Of a stretch of DNA of 64,000 nt, positions 28,008 to 37,917 are shown piece by piece (position 1 is the stretch's first letter; every line of letters begins with the position of its first letter). The notes below the pieces were generated by a model that did not search any database, was not told where the DNA came from, and saw nothing but the letters and a program-made list of their open reading frames with translations. Source of the DNA: Prado023 sp963706885 (GTDB lineage: Bacteria; Actinomycetota; Actinomycetes; S36-B12; CAIYMF01); assembly GCA_963706885.1 (NCBI GenBank), contig CAVPNX010000011.1, positions 1-64,000 of the forward strand. The letters run 5' to 3'. A program made the translations under genes and the position numbers.

Positions 28008-29621
28008 ATGGTTCGGACGTGGCGTGGGTTGTGGGCGGCCGGGGCGGCTGCGGTGGCCGCTGAGGTGGCCGTGCTTGGCCTGCTGACCGGAGCTCTCGGG
28101 GGGTGCTCCACCAGCGGTGAGCAGCCGGCTGAGCCCAGCGACTCCACCGTCCTGACGATCACCCCCTCCGGACTGCGCTGGCTCGACGTGATCTCGTCGG
28201 ACGCACGCTGGGCCGTGGGCTCCGAACCACGGGCTGAGGGGGCGAGCGCCCCGAAGCCGCTGATCCGCCTCGATCGCGTGACGGGGGAGCAGGCCGTCCT
28301 GTGTGACTGGGCCGATGAGGACCTCGGCTACTGCTCGCTGGCCGAGCAGGGCGGGATCATCCCGGAGAGCCCGAACCTGCTGCTCGAGCTGGTCGACGAC
28401 AACGCCATCCGCGGATGGTTCCCGTCCGGCGGCGTCTATCTGGTCGACACCAACAGCGGCGCTCGGACGCGGATCGATGTCGATGCGTCCGGGGCCCCGC
28501 TGGTACCGACCTGGGAGGGGAGGTCGTGCGGCGGGCAGTGCGACTACCACCAGGCGCCACGTCTGCACATCACGACCGATGCGGTCTCGGCGGACGGGCA
28601 TGTCGTGGCGTTCTGCGCCAACTACGACGTGCCCAAGGAACCCATCCTCTACGTCAAGGACCTCACCTCCGGTGAACTGACCAGGACGGCCGTGGGCTGT
28701 GGTGTCACACGGTTCGGTCGTGAGGACGATGATGACGAGTTCAACGACGAGGGGATGAGCTACCCCACGATCTCCGCAGACGGCGCGGTCGTCCATGTCA
28801 GCGGTGACCAGTCGATCGGCGGTGAGTACGGCCGGGTCGGCTGGGCCAGTGACACGCTCTACTTCACCGCGGATGGCCAGGTGCGCCTTGTCGGCGGATC
28901 GGGTGCGATGGTCCGGGACGGCCGCACCTTGTACATGCGGGCCGGCGAGCAGCCGGAGGTCCCCGAGGCAGACGTGAGTGCGCAGTACGTGAGCTACGAC
29001 GTGGCCTCCGGTGGTACGACCCCACTTCCGTGGATGCGGGAGTTCCTCGGTGGCGGTGTGGGGTGGTTCGGGCTTGGCTTCGACACGATGAGCAGCGACG
29101 GTCGCCTCGTGGTCAACAGGACGGCCGTGCGTGACGTGTCGACAGGTGCCGAGACCGACATCTTCTCCCTGCTGCGGGAGGAGGGCTACCGGCCGACCGA
29201 CGAGTGGCGCCCGCTGCGGATCGCCGGTGATGGATCGGCGATCGTGGCCGATGTCGTCACGGACACCGAGCCCAGTGAGGACGGTGGCAACATGGCGATG
29301 CTGGTCACCGGGTGGGGCGGGGACCCGATGGCTCGGGCCACGCTGAGCCCGATCGACGAGGAGACCTCGCTGCAGGTGGACGTGGACCCGGACGACGTCG
29401 ACGGGCCGTGGACGTTCCAGGTGGAGCGTGCCGTGCAGGACAGCGTCACGGCCGCCGACTGGGAGCCGATGCCGGGGACCTACACCACCAGCGGGGCCGC
29501 GAACACGGTGACCGTGGACCTGCCGACCGGGGTGTACCGCGTGCGGGTCCCCGCCCAGAACGGCCACCTGGGCTACGTCTCGGCCGGGATGTGGATCGCT
29601 CCTGAGGGCGACGAGCAGTGA
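28008..29621 (+). CDS. Secreted lipoprotein with beta-propeller-like repeats
   Basis: 537 residues. The N-terminal signal ends in lipobox GALGGC with C33. The middle (about 45-430) shows irregular TolB/WD40-like strand repeats, such as ISADGAVVHVSGD, MSSDGRLVVN and IAGDGSAIVADV, and a disulfide-prone SCGGQC stretch. The last 90 residues form a separate beta domain (WTFQVER ... GVYRVRVPAQNGHLGYVSA) that recurs in the secreted protein at 33.7-34.8 kb. ATG 28008 has an AGGAGG site 8 nt upstream. Likely anchored on the outer face of the membrane; partner or ligand unknown. Confidence 0.8.
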   Translation: MVRTWRGLWAAGAAAVAAEVAVLGLLTGALGGCSTSGEQPAEPSDSTVLTITPSGLRWLDVISSDARWAVGSEPRAEGASAPKPLIRLDRVTGEQAVLCDWADEDLGYCSLAEQGGIIPESPNLLLELVDDNAIRGWFPSGGVYLVDTNSGARTRIDVDASGAPLVPTWEGRSCGGQCDYHQAPRLHITTDAVSADGHVVAFCANYDVPKEPILYVKDLTSGELTRTAVGCGVTRFGREDDDDEFNDEGMSYPTISADGAVVHVSGDQSIGGEYGRVGWASDTLYFTADGQVRLVGGSGAMVRDGRTLYMRAGEQPEVPEADVSAQYVSYDVASGGTTPLPWMREFLGGGVGWFGLGFDTMSSDGRLVVNRTAVRDVSTGAETDIFSLLREEGYRPTDEWRPLRIAGDGSAIVADVVTDTEPSEDGGNMAMLVTGWGGDPMARATLSPIDEETSLQVDVDPDDVDGPWTFQVERAVQDSVTAADWEPMPGTYTTSGAANTVTVDLPTGVYRVRVPAQNGHLGYVSAGMWIAPEGDEQ

Positions 29622-29715
29622 GGGGGTGCGGCGATGACCGCCCCGTGGGTCGCGGAGCAACCGGCTGGTGGTGATCGGCCCGGGCTGAGGATTGGGTGGG
29701 GACTGGCGCCGGCGG

Positions 29716-31048
29716 TCAGCCGTGGACGTCCAGGCGGCGGTCCTCCCAGCGCATGAAGTCCGCGATCCGCTCGGCCGTGGCGTGGCCCAGGCCCCCGCGC
29801 GGGAACGGCACGACGCGCCGGTTCACGAAGAACACATCGGTCAGGTCCGACTGCCGTTCCAGGACCAGGTCGGTGATCGTCTGGCCGTTGAGGTGGGTGA
29901 CCGACACCCCGTGGCCCACGCAGCCGAAGGAGTAGATGACGTCCTTGCCGCCCACGTACCCCAGCGCGGGGAACATGTCGAGGGTGGCCGACACCGGACC
30001 GCCCCACGCATGGCTGAACCGGACGTCGGCCAGGCCGGGGAACATGGTGCGGACGTCGTGGCGAAGCGCCGCCCAGACAGCCTCGTCGGAGTCGAAGTCC
30101 ATGCCCACGCCGTCGCCGAGCTTCACGTCGCGACCGCCGATCAGCAATCGATTGTCGGCGGTGAGCCGGTAGTAGTGCACGAGGTCGCGGAAGTCCTCGA
30201 TGCCCTCACGCCCGCGCCAGCCGATGGTCTCCAGCTGGCGTGTCGGTCAGCGGCTCGGTCAGCACGATGTAGGTCCAGACGGGCACCTGCCTGCGGGCCA
30301 GCTCGTCGAACATGTGCGACCACGCGTTGGTGGCCAGCACCGCCTTGCGGGCGCGGACCCGCCCCTGCGGGGTCGTGAGGATGACCCGACCGGTGCTCGC
30401 GTGCCGCTCGAACGTGGTCACGGGCGTGCCCTCGTGGATCTGGGTGCCCTCGGCGGCCACCACGTCGCGCCACGCCCATGCGAGCTTCGCCGGGTTCACC
30501 AGGCCCATGTTCGGCTCCCACCAGGCCGCGCCCACGTACGTCGGGCTGGCGACGCGGGCGCGCAGCTCGTCGGGTCCGATCAGCTGGATGCCGGTGATGC
30601 CCATCCGGTGGATCAGGGCGATCTCCTTGAGCAGCCGCTCCTGGTACTTCGGGGACGTGGAGACCCACAGGAATCCGGGGTGCTCGTAGTCGCAGTCCAG
30701 CCCCAGGTCGCCGACGAGCTCCTGGAGCAGGGTGACCGCGCGGTCGGCGTACTCGTGTGCCTCCCGGGCCTTCGTGCGCCCGAAGCGCAGGGCGGTCAGG
30801 GAGTGCTGCATCCCGATCTTGGTCATGCTGAACCCGGCGTTGCGCCCACTCGCGCCGTGGCCGATGAAGTCGGCCTCCAGGATCGCGATCCGCATCGTCG
30901 GTTCGGCCCGGTTCAGGAAGTGGGCCGTCGACAAGCCGGTGTACCCGCCGCCGACGATTGCCACATCGACGTCGAGATCGCCGACCAGCGCCGGGCTGGG
31001 GGTGTAGGGGCGGGTGGTGTGCCAGTAGCCGGTGGGGGAGATGGTCAT
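29716..31048 (-). CDS. FAD-dependent oxidoreductase (DAO / PuuB-like), one insertion
   Basis: Frame 1 (31048 to about 30238) has the FAD motif AIVGGGYTGLSTAHFL, then GRNAGFSMTKIG and VLATNAWS. Dropping one base near 30237 continues as QLETIGWRGREGIEDF, DNRLLIGGRD and SFGCVGHGVSVTHLNGQ, the C-terminal flavin-binding segment. The restored protein is about 443 residues, as expected for gamma-glutamylputrescine-oxidase-like enzymes. ATG 31048 follows AATACT by 7 nt. It lies downstream of a class III aminotransferase gene, which suggests polyamine or amino-acid degradation, but the substrate is unproven. Confidence 0.87.
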
Positions 31049-31138
31049 GCTTGTCAGTATTCGCCGGTCTGGTGGCAGGTCTCGCGGTGGCGGGGACGTG
31101 CGGGAGTGCGGGTGCGGGGCGACCCCGGGTGGGGCGGG

Positions 31139-32176
31139 TCAGCGGGCGACCCTGCCCGGCAGCAGGAAGTCGTAGCGCTGGCGCAGGACCTTGGTGCGGA
31201 CCGCCCGATCCGCTCGTCGTGCCTGCAGGAAGACCCCGAGCAGGCGGGCGTCCTGGCGGTAGTAGCTGGCCACCTCGGTGGCGCTGATCTCGTCGCGCGG
31301 GCCGGGGATGTCGGCGTTCGCGAGCCACTGGTTGACCACGTCCAGACCGGTGCCGATCCGCTCGGGGGCGCCCTCCTTGTGGAAGTTGCCCAGCAGGTCG
31401 ACGGCGAGGGTGCGGGGCACGAAGTAGTCGTCCTGGTAGGAGTCGGCGACGAAGCGCAGCAGCAGCGCCCGGATGCCGGGCGGGGCGGCAGAGACGACGA
31501 CCCTCGCATCCAGGCGGTGCGTGCCGTCGCGTCGGATGAACGGGGTGCCGACGTCGATGAGGGTGGGCCTCGGGGCGGAGTCGGCAGGGCGGGATGCATG
31601 GCTGGATCCCGCTCCGCTGGTCGCGAACGACCAGTTCGACAGCTGTCCGTCGACGGCCACCTCGACCCCGTCCGTTCTGCCCGCGCTGCGCTGGGCGAGG
31701 AGCGCGACTGAGTCGAGCACCGCGCCGATCACGGTCGCCAGGCCCGCATCGTCGGTCGTGTCCAGCAGCGTATGGCCGAGGGTCTGGGCATCCATGCGCG
31801 GCTGGACGAGGTAGACCACCGGAGCGCGTCCGGGGCGGTGGACCGGGATCGACTCGGTCGGCACCACGCTGATGCCGGCGTCGGTGAGCTCGCCGAGGTA
31901 CTCGTCCACGAGGTCCACATAGGCCTCGACCGATGCCTCGTCGGGGAAGCCCGCCATCCGCTTGCACACCAGCCCGGGCAGCTTGTCGGTCGTCAGGGCC
32001 GCGGAGATCTCGCCGTAGGCCAGGACCATGACGTGGCCGCCGGACTCCGGGTCCGCCGGATCGAGGCGCCGCTCCGTGTCGTCGAGGACGGCCTGGAGGT
32101 GGTCGCGATCAGGAAGGACGTTGGGCCGCGCGGACGGGTCGCGGGTGGCGTCGGCGGGGGGAGTTGCGTCCGTCAT
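31139..32176 (-). CDS. Kinase-fold-like protein of unknown function
   Basis: 345 residues. The arrangement resembles the aminoglycoside-phosphotransferase/HipA-type kinase fold: K72 in LVCKRM (nucleotide Lys), hinge-like VYLVQPRM, VDGQLSNWSF with D176 and N181 (catalytic-loop-like) and D208 in LIDVGTPF (metal-binding Asp-like). The glycine-rich loop is not clear. Its ATG overlaps the aminotransferase stop (ATGA), so the two are co-translated. It may phosphorylate a small molecule of the pathway; the kinase assignment is inference from motif spacing. Confidence 0.75.
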   Translation of the reverse strand: MTDATPPADATRDPSARPNVLPDRDHLQAVLDDTERRLDPADPESGGHVMVLAYGEISAALTTDKLPGLVCKRMAGFPDEASVEAYVDLVDEYLGELTDAGISVVPTESIPVHRPGRAPVVYLVQPRMDAQTLGHTLLDTTDDAGLATVIGAVLDSVALLAQRSAGRTDGVEVAVDGQLSNWSFATSGAGSSHASRPADSAPRPTLIDVGTPFIRRDGTHRLDARVVVSAAPPGIRALLLRFVADSYQDDYFVPRTLAVDLLGNFHKEGAPERIGTGLDVVNQWLANADIPGPRDEISATEVASYYRQDARLLGVFLQARRADRAVRTKVLRQRYDFLLPGRVAR

Positions 32177-33556
32177 CCCGAGTGCCCTTCTGGCGTGGGC
32201 GCGTCGGCGCTACCCCGGCTCGGGGCGAGCTGGCTGAACATCTGCGCGACCGCCCCGGGGTCCTCGAGGATGCCCGTTCCGATCAGGCCCACGATCGCGG
32301 CCTCGAGGCGCACCAGGACCTCGCCAGCCTCCACATCCGAGAGCAGCAGGCCCGGCTTGAACTGCAGTACCGAGCGGTCGAACCCGGCGAACATCGCCCA
32401 GATCCCGGCCTCGTAGCAGGCGCGGGTCATCAGCATCCCGCCCATGGGGTGGGCGAAGCGGAGTCCGATCACGAGGCCGGTCTGGCGCACCTCGACGAGC
32501 CACTCGGGGTGGCGCGTGGCGATGTCAGCCAGCCCGCGGGTGAAGGTGTCGGTCAGCGTGTCCACCCGGGAGGTGGTCTCGGGCCGTGTCGTGATCTCGA
32601 GGACTGCCCGGGCCACCCGGCAGCCGAGCTCGGAGCCACCGAACGTGGAGATGTTCGACCAGCCGTCGTCCTCCAGCCAGGCGCCGGCGCGGGACGAGAG
32701 CAGCGTCGCGGCGATCGGGTACAGCCCGCCCGACAGGCCCTTTCCGGTGACGAGGATGTCGGGGGTGACCCCGGCCCGCTGGACCGCCCAGAGCGAGCCG
32801 GTGCGGCCGAGCCCGGTCTGCACCTCGTCGGCGACGTAGAGGGCCCCGAAGCGGTCACAGAGCTCGCGGACCCCGGCGAGGTAGCCCGGCGTCCGGGATC
32901 GGGAACCCGATGGTGGCCGGGATGGTCTCGAGGATCACCGCGGCTGTCGGTGCCGCGGCCAGCGCGACCTCGAGGGCGGGGAGGTCGTTGAACGGGACCT
33001 GGGGGAACTCGTCGTCCGCGCCGGTGGACAGGAACGCCTCAGCGGCCGCACGGTCACCGGCGGCCAGCGCGAGGCCGGTATGCCCGTGGTAGGCGCCGGC
33101 CACCGACACGATGCGCCGGCGTCCGGTGGCCCGGCGGGCGGACTTCAGCGCCAGGTCGATCGCCTCGCCGCCCCCGCTGGCGAACACGGCGTAGCTCATC
33201 CCGGGGGTTCGCTCGACGAGGTCGGCGGCGAGCAGCGAGCGCTCGACGCTGGGGAAGTGGTGGTTGCCGATGTCCAGCTCGTCGAGGGCGTCGATCAGGA
33301 CGGCGATCAGCTCGGGGTTGCGATGCCCCAGGTTGAACACGCCGCCGTTGAGGTGCAGGTCCAGCCAGCTGCGCCCGTCCACGTCGTGGATCCGGTAGCC
33401 CTCACGCCGGCCCATCACGATGCCCGCGCCCAAGGCGCCGAACGTCCGCACCCGATCAGGGCAGACGAACCGCTCGGCCAGCGCGAGGACCTCGTCGCGG
33501 GTGGGGGCGCGCGACTCTCGCGGCCGGGGCAGGTCGGTGGTGTGCGAACCGCTCAT
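32173..33556 (-). CDS. Class III PLP aminotransferase, one insertion
   Basis: Frame 1 (33556 to about 32888) covers LHLNGGVFNLGHRNPE, ASGGGEAIDLALKSAR and AYHGHTGLAL. Dropping one G at 32885-32887 (GCCCGG context) continues as YLAGVRELCDRFG, VADEVQTGLGRTG and the PLP lysine in LVTGKGLSGGLYP. The restored protein is about 460 residues, in the ornithine/putrescine aminotransferase group. ATG 33556 is preceded by GATACT 6 nt upstream. It heads the leftward cluster with the kinase-like protein and the FAD oxidoreductase. Confidence 0.9.
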
Positions 33557-33712
33557 AGCCGCAGTATCGACCCGCTGACGTGGGCGACGCCCCCCGCGCC
33601 GGAGCCCACCCGCTCTGGGCGGAGAGGCTTTGGCTTGATCCGGACATGTATGACGGGATTCCGCCAGTCGTTGTCCGATCTGCGCAAGTTTCCTCAGCCC
33701 GCTACTTGTGCT

Positions 33713-34792
33713 TCACCTCTTCAGCGTCACCTCGCTCGGTGACATGGCCCCCAAGTGCCCGAACTTCGGGTTCACCCAGACTCGGTAGGTGCCTTTTCGC
33801 AGGTTGACCGTGCGCGTCTCCGCGCTGCCATAGGTCCGGTAGGTCTTCAGGGCCTTCCAGGTGCCGTCCACGTTCTTCCGCTGGACCTGGAACGTCCAGT
33901 ACTTGGTCCCCATGTTCGGGTTGACATCAACCTTCAGCTTCGACCGAGCGCTGACGGCCTTGACCTTGACCCGGGCGGTGGGGGTCATGGGGGTGGTGAC
34001 AACTGGAGGCTGTGTGGTCACGGGTACCCCGGGCCACGGTGCTTGGACCTGGACCGGTTGGCCAATGCTGGGGGCAACGGAGTAGTTGCCCAAGTACTGG
34101 CCGCGGACCCACGAGCCCAGTGGAGGTGAGGCTGCGGCCGTGTACACGCCATCGCCGCGGAACGTCGCATCCGCGATCTTCGTCCAGGCCCCACCCACAA
34201 GTTGCTCCACGACGACAGCGCCCCCGGACACCCGCCGGGAGAAGCCGCCGTTCTGCCACTCGTACGCCCAGTACTGGATCGTGTTCACTCCGGAGACGAC
34301 CTGGTACGACATGGCACCAATGTCGCTTCGCAGGGGTGCCACCTTGAAGGCAGCGGTGGGAACTGGCTTGCTTGGGGTTGTGCTCGTCGGCACGGTGACG
34401 GTGCCGGCGACTTCGTACTCACCCCATGGGCCGGGAACGGGCGCGTTGAAGTGTTCACAGATCTGCACGCCGGTGACCGCGAACGCTTCCGAACCCTTTC
34501 GGCTCACCGTGAAGGCCTCCACGACCACCGACGCACCAGCAGGTCGGATGTCTCCGGTGAGCGTCCATTGCGTCTCGGGACCGATGGCTGTTCCGCCGAC
34601 GCTGACGAGGATCGTGAGATCTCTGCACGGTGCGAACCCGGGAAGGAACTGGTCGTCCCAACTCGTGTTGGGAACGATCACGCCGACCGTCCAGTCATCA
34701 CCGATTCCGACCTCGGTAGCGAAGGCCGGCGCAATCGTTCCAGCGGCGCACAGCGTGAGTGCCCCGGCGAGCAGGGCGACGAGTCGTTTCAT
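33713..34792 (-). CDS. Secreted protein with C-terminal beta domain
   Basis: 359 residues. A signal peptide (MKRLVALLAGALTLC..APAFA, cleavage near residue 25) has no lipobox. A beta-rich N-terminal region follows, with two cysteines (APCRDL, VQICEH) that may pair, then a Pro/Thr linker (about 255-275). The C-terminal domain carries WTFQVQRK ... GTYRVWVNPKFGHLGAMSP and matches the end of the lipoprotein at 28.0-29.6 kb. An AGGAGAGG site precedes the ATG. Base composition is less GC-rich than its neighbours. Function unknown; probably extracellular. Confidence 0.8.
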   Translation of the reverse strand: MKRLVALLAGALTLCAAGTIAPAFATEVGIGDDWTVGVIVPNTSWDDQFLPGFAPCRDLTILVSVGGTAIGPETQWTLTGDIRPAGASVVVEAFTVSRKGSEAFAVTGVQICEHFNAPVPGPWGEYEVAGTVTVPTSTTPSKPVPTAAFKVAPLRSDIGAMSYQVVSGVNTIQYWAYEWQNGGFSRRVSGGAVVVEQLVGGAWTKIADATFRGDGVYTAAASPPLGSWVRGQYLGNYSVAPSIGQPVQVQAPWPGVPVTTQPPVVTTPMTPTARVKVKAVSARSKLKVDVNPNMGTKYWTFQVQRKNVDGTWKALKTYRTYGSAETRTVNLRKGTYRVWVNPKFGHLGAMSPSEVTLKR

Positions 34793-35084
34793 GGTGCACC
34801 TCTCCTCTCATCAGAGGCGGACAGGGCGCCGTGTGTGCCCGCCCGGTGGGGCGATGGGCCGCAGGAGGTGCGGGCGGAGGCGCGGGTTCCCGGGGCGGCC
34901 GGGTTCCGACGGCGGAGCAGATCGGCTCCCTCGGCGTCAGGGTCACGCAACTCTTGCACGGCGGATCATCCCCATCTCCACGTGCAGGACTCTCGTCCTA
35001 GGAACAGCCTTGTGACGGGATCCGGCATCCGGGTAGGGGCTTAGGTCCCGCTTCGATCCGCGGGACTCAACTCGCCCGCGCGCG
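34793..35084. other. Intergenic region between divergent genes
   Basis: It holds the ribosome-binding site of the leftward secreted-protein gene (about 34800-34806) and, at its right end, the CATCAT -10 of the dipeptidase gene. The middle shows no gene, strong hairpin or repeat that I can support. Confidence 0.45.
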
Positions 35085-35096
35085 CATCATGGGGGG

Positions 35097-36490
35097 ATGT
35101 GCGACACCTTCGTGGCCCTGGCCGATGCGACCGCCAACGGGTCGGTCATCCTGGCGAAGAACAGCGACCGGGAGCCCAACGAGGCACACGAGGTCGTGTT
35201 CGCGCCGGCCGCCGTCCATGCCCAGGGCACGCAGGTCACATGCACCTACATCACGATCCCGCAGGTCGGGCACACGAACGCGGTGCTGCTGGGCAAGCCG
35301 TACTGGATCTGGGGCGCGGAGATGGGCGCCAACTCCCACGGCGTCGTGATCGGCAACGAGGCGGTCTTCACGAAGCTGCCCTACGAGAAGGAGCCGGGTC
35401 TGATCGGGATGGACCTGCTGCGCCTCGGCCTGGAGCGGGCGGACACCGCGGAGGCCGCAATCACGGTCATGACCGATCTCCTGGCCGAGTACGGCCAGGG
35501 CGGCAACTGCGGGCACACGCACGACTTCCGCTACCACAACAGCTTCCTGGTGGCCGATCCTGCCGAGGCGTGGATCCTCGAGACGGCTGGACGCGAGTGG
35601 GCGGCCCGACGGGTCGAGGGGGTGGGGTCGATCTCGAACGCGATCACGATCGCCGGGCAGTTCGACCGGTCCTCACCGGGGTTGGTGGATCGCGCGGTCG
35701 CGGCGAAGTGGTGCTCCGGGCCGGACGACTTCGACTTCGCCGCCGACTACAGCGATCGGATCTACACGAGGTTCAGCGATGCCCGGGCGCGGCAGTGCCG
35801 GACAAGTGATGCCCTGTCGGCCACCCGAGGGCGGGTGGACGTGGCTGGGGCGTGGCAACTGCTGGCCGACCACGGGGTACGCGCCGACGGCAAAGCCGGC
35901 TGGGGCCCATCGCACCATCCGGTGGGCGGGCTGATCGGGGCGACGGTGTGCATGCACGCCGGGTTCGGCCCGGTGCGCGGCTCGCAGACGACGGGGTCGT
36001 GGATCTCCGAGCTTCCGGCCGCGGGCGGCGCACCCGCCACCCACTGGGTCACGGGGACCGCCGCGCCGTGCCTGTCGGTGCGTGTGCCGGTCTGGTTCGA
36101 CGCCGTGGAGGCCGCCGGGCTGCCGGATCGGGGGCCGGTCCCCACCGGTGCCTACGCCGAGCGGATCGCTCTGGTGGGACCACGAGGACCTGCACCGCAC
36201 TGTTCTGCTGGACTACGCGCGGCTGAGGGGGCTGATCGAGGCCCAGCGCCGGGCAGGTGCAGGCCCGGATCGACAACGCGGCCGCGGCGGCGGTCGCGGG
36301 GACCGTGGAGGATCGCGTCGAGTGTACGAGGACCGCGTTCGCCGAGGCCGCGGATGCGTACGCGGATTGGCTGCGGATCGTGGAGGCCGCTGCCCCTTCG
36401 GCATCCGGTCGTGGCCCCTACCACCGGGCGTGGCGGGGCTTCGACAAGGCGGTGGGCAGGCAGCCCGTGACGCGGGTGGGCGCGCGGTAG
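35097..36490 (+). CDS. C69-family dipeptidase (PepD/secernin-like), two insertions
   Basis: Starts with Met-Cys-Asp (MCDTFVALADAT), so Cys2 is the N-terminal nucleophile of the Ntn-hydrolase family, followed by AKNSDREPNEA. The catalytic domain is intact through GGLIGATVCMHAGFGPVRGSQTTGSW. One extra base near 36171 and another near 36256 split the C-terminus: removing them gives ALWWDHEDLHRTVLLDYARL and then AVQARIDNAAA...GRGPYHRAWRGFDKAV. The restored product is about 464 residues. The start has CATCAT 6 nt upstream. No signal peptide, so probably cytoplasmic dipeptide cleavage. Confidence 0.87.
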
Positions 36491-36637
36491 CTGCCGCCGA
36501 ACGGCGGGCTCCGTCGCCTCCCAGTGGGGGGACCTTTGGGACTTCTCGGGCGCGCCAGGTGGGTGGATGCTGGAACTGGCCGGGGGTCATCAACGAACCC
36601 GTCGGCGGGCTCGGCACCCGGGTTGAGGGGGCACCTG

Positions 36638-37873
36638 ATGTGGTCCCAGGGGTCAGTTGCGCGCCGAGTGCTCGCGGCGGTGGGAGCCGTCGCGCTGGTG
36701 CTGACGGTTCCCGGGGGAGCGGCGGGAGCCGCTGTGGTCGCCACGGTGCCCGGCGCGGCGCCGGCGGTGGCAACGATCGTCGACGTCCGCGCTGCGCACC
36801 ACCCGGGGTTCGACCGGCTCGTCCTCCAGTTCGACACCCGCACGGCGCCTCGCTCAACGGTGGCCCTCGTGCCCACATTGACCGGGGACTTCTCCGGCGA
36901 GCGGGTTCCCGTTCCCGGTAGGGCGGTCATCCGGGTGCAGGTCCAGGGGGCGGCGGCCCATGACGAGTACGGGGAACCGACCGTGACCCTCGACCAGGCC
37001 TTCGCCCTGCCCAACATCATGTCCCTTCGCGGTGCCGGCGACTTCGAGGCCGTCGTCACGATGGGGATCGGACTGGCCAAGGGCATGCCGTTCCACGTCC
37101 ACCGCCTGACCAACCCGGGGCGGATCGCGGTCGACGTGTCGACTGCGTTCCCGCGCACGACCCGACGGGTCACGTTCCTCGACAGGGGCGCCCCCGCCGG
37201 CGCGACGGGGCGGGTGACCGTGCGACGGGCGGTCCCGAACGCCTATCCCGCCACGGGGCTGTTGGACCGGATCTTCGCGGGCCCAACGATCCCCGAGTTG
37301 GCGGCCGGACTGCAGTTCGTCCCCTCAGGGGCGACCGGGTTCGCCTCAGTGACCGTGTCGCGGGGCGTCGCCCGGCTGCGCCTCACCGGGGGGTGCTCGG
37401 CCGGTGGCAGCAGCTTCACGATCGCTGACTCGATCATCCCGACCCTGCGGCGGCTGGGGAACGTCGACTGGGTCAAGATCTACTACCCGAAGGGTCAGAC
37501 CCAGTACCCGACCGGCAAGCGTGACTCGGTGCCCACGTGCCTTGCGAGAGGGCAGGGAACATGCCTGTACCTGCTGTCCGGGGTGAGCGGAACCGACCCG
37601 ACCGTGGGGTCGTTCATGGTGCTCCACGTGAACTCCGGTGACGTCCGGGGGACCCGCGGGGAGTTCTCCAGCGAGTGGTACAGCGTGCGCGGTCGTCTCA
37701 CGGACTCCGGCGCGCAGTTGGAGTCCCAGGGCGAGACCGGTGCATGGACGCCGATGAACCTGACCTGGGTCCCCGCGCAGGGCACATTCACCGGGTGGAC
37801 GGCGGTCACCCTCGAGGCCATGCGCCGGGCCTCGGGCGGCGCCTTGCCGCTGCGCGGGCAGCCGTGCGGCTGA
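36638..37873 (+). CDS. Secreted protein with AMIN-like and GerMN domains
   Basis: 411 residues. A signal peptide (ARRVLAAVGAVALVLTV) is followed by an AMIN-like beta domain (IVDVRAAHHPGFDRLVLQFD to NPGRIAVDV, about 45-165) and then a GerMN-like region with RLTGGCSAGGSSFTIADSI and VKIYYPKGQTQYP. Both domain types occur in cell-wall or sporulation proteins that bind peptidoglycan, so a wall-associated role is likely. ATG 36638 has GAGGGGG upstream. No enzyme motif is seen. Confidence 0.8.
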   Translation: MWSQGSVARRVLAAVGAVALVLTVPGGAAGAAVVATVPGAAPAVATIVDVRAAHHPGFDRLVLQFDTRTAPRSTVALVPTLTGDFSGERVPVPGRAVIRVQVQGAAAHDEYGEPTVTLDQAFALPNIMSLRGAGDFEAVVTMGIGLAKGMPFHVHRLTNPGRIAVDVSTAFPRTTRRVTFLDRGAPAGATGRVTVRRAVPNAYPATGLLDRIFAGPTIPELAAGLQFVPSGATGFASVTVSRGVARLRLTGGCSAGGSSFTIADSIIPTLRRLGNVDWVKIYYPKGQTQYPTGKRDSVPTCLARGQGTCLYLLSGVSGTDPTVGSFMVLHVNSGDVRGTRGEFSSEWYSVRGRLTDSGAQLESQGETGAWTPMNLTWVPAQGTFTGWTAVTLEAMRRASGGALPLRGQPCG

Positions 37874-37917
37874 GCAGCGAGGGCCGAGGGTCACGTGACG
37901 CGCCACCTCCGGTCCGT

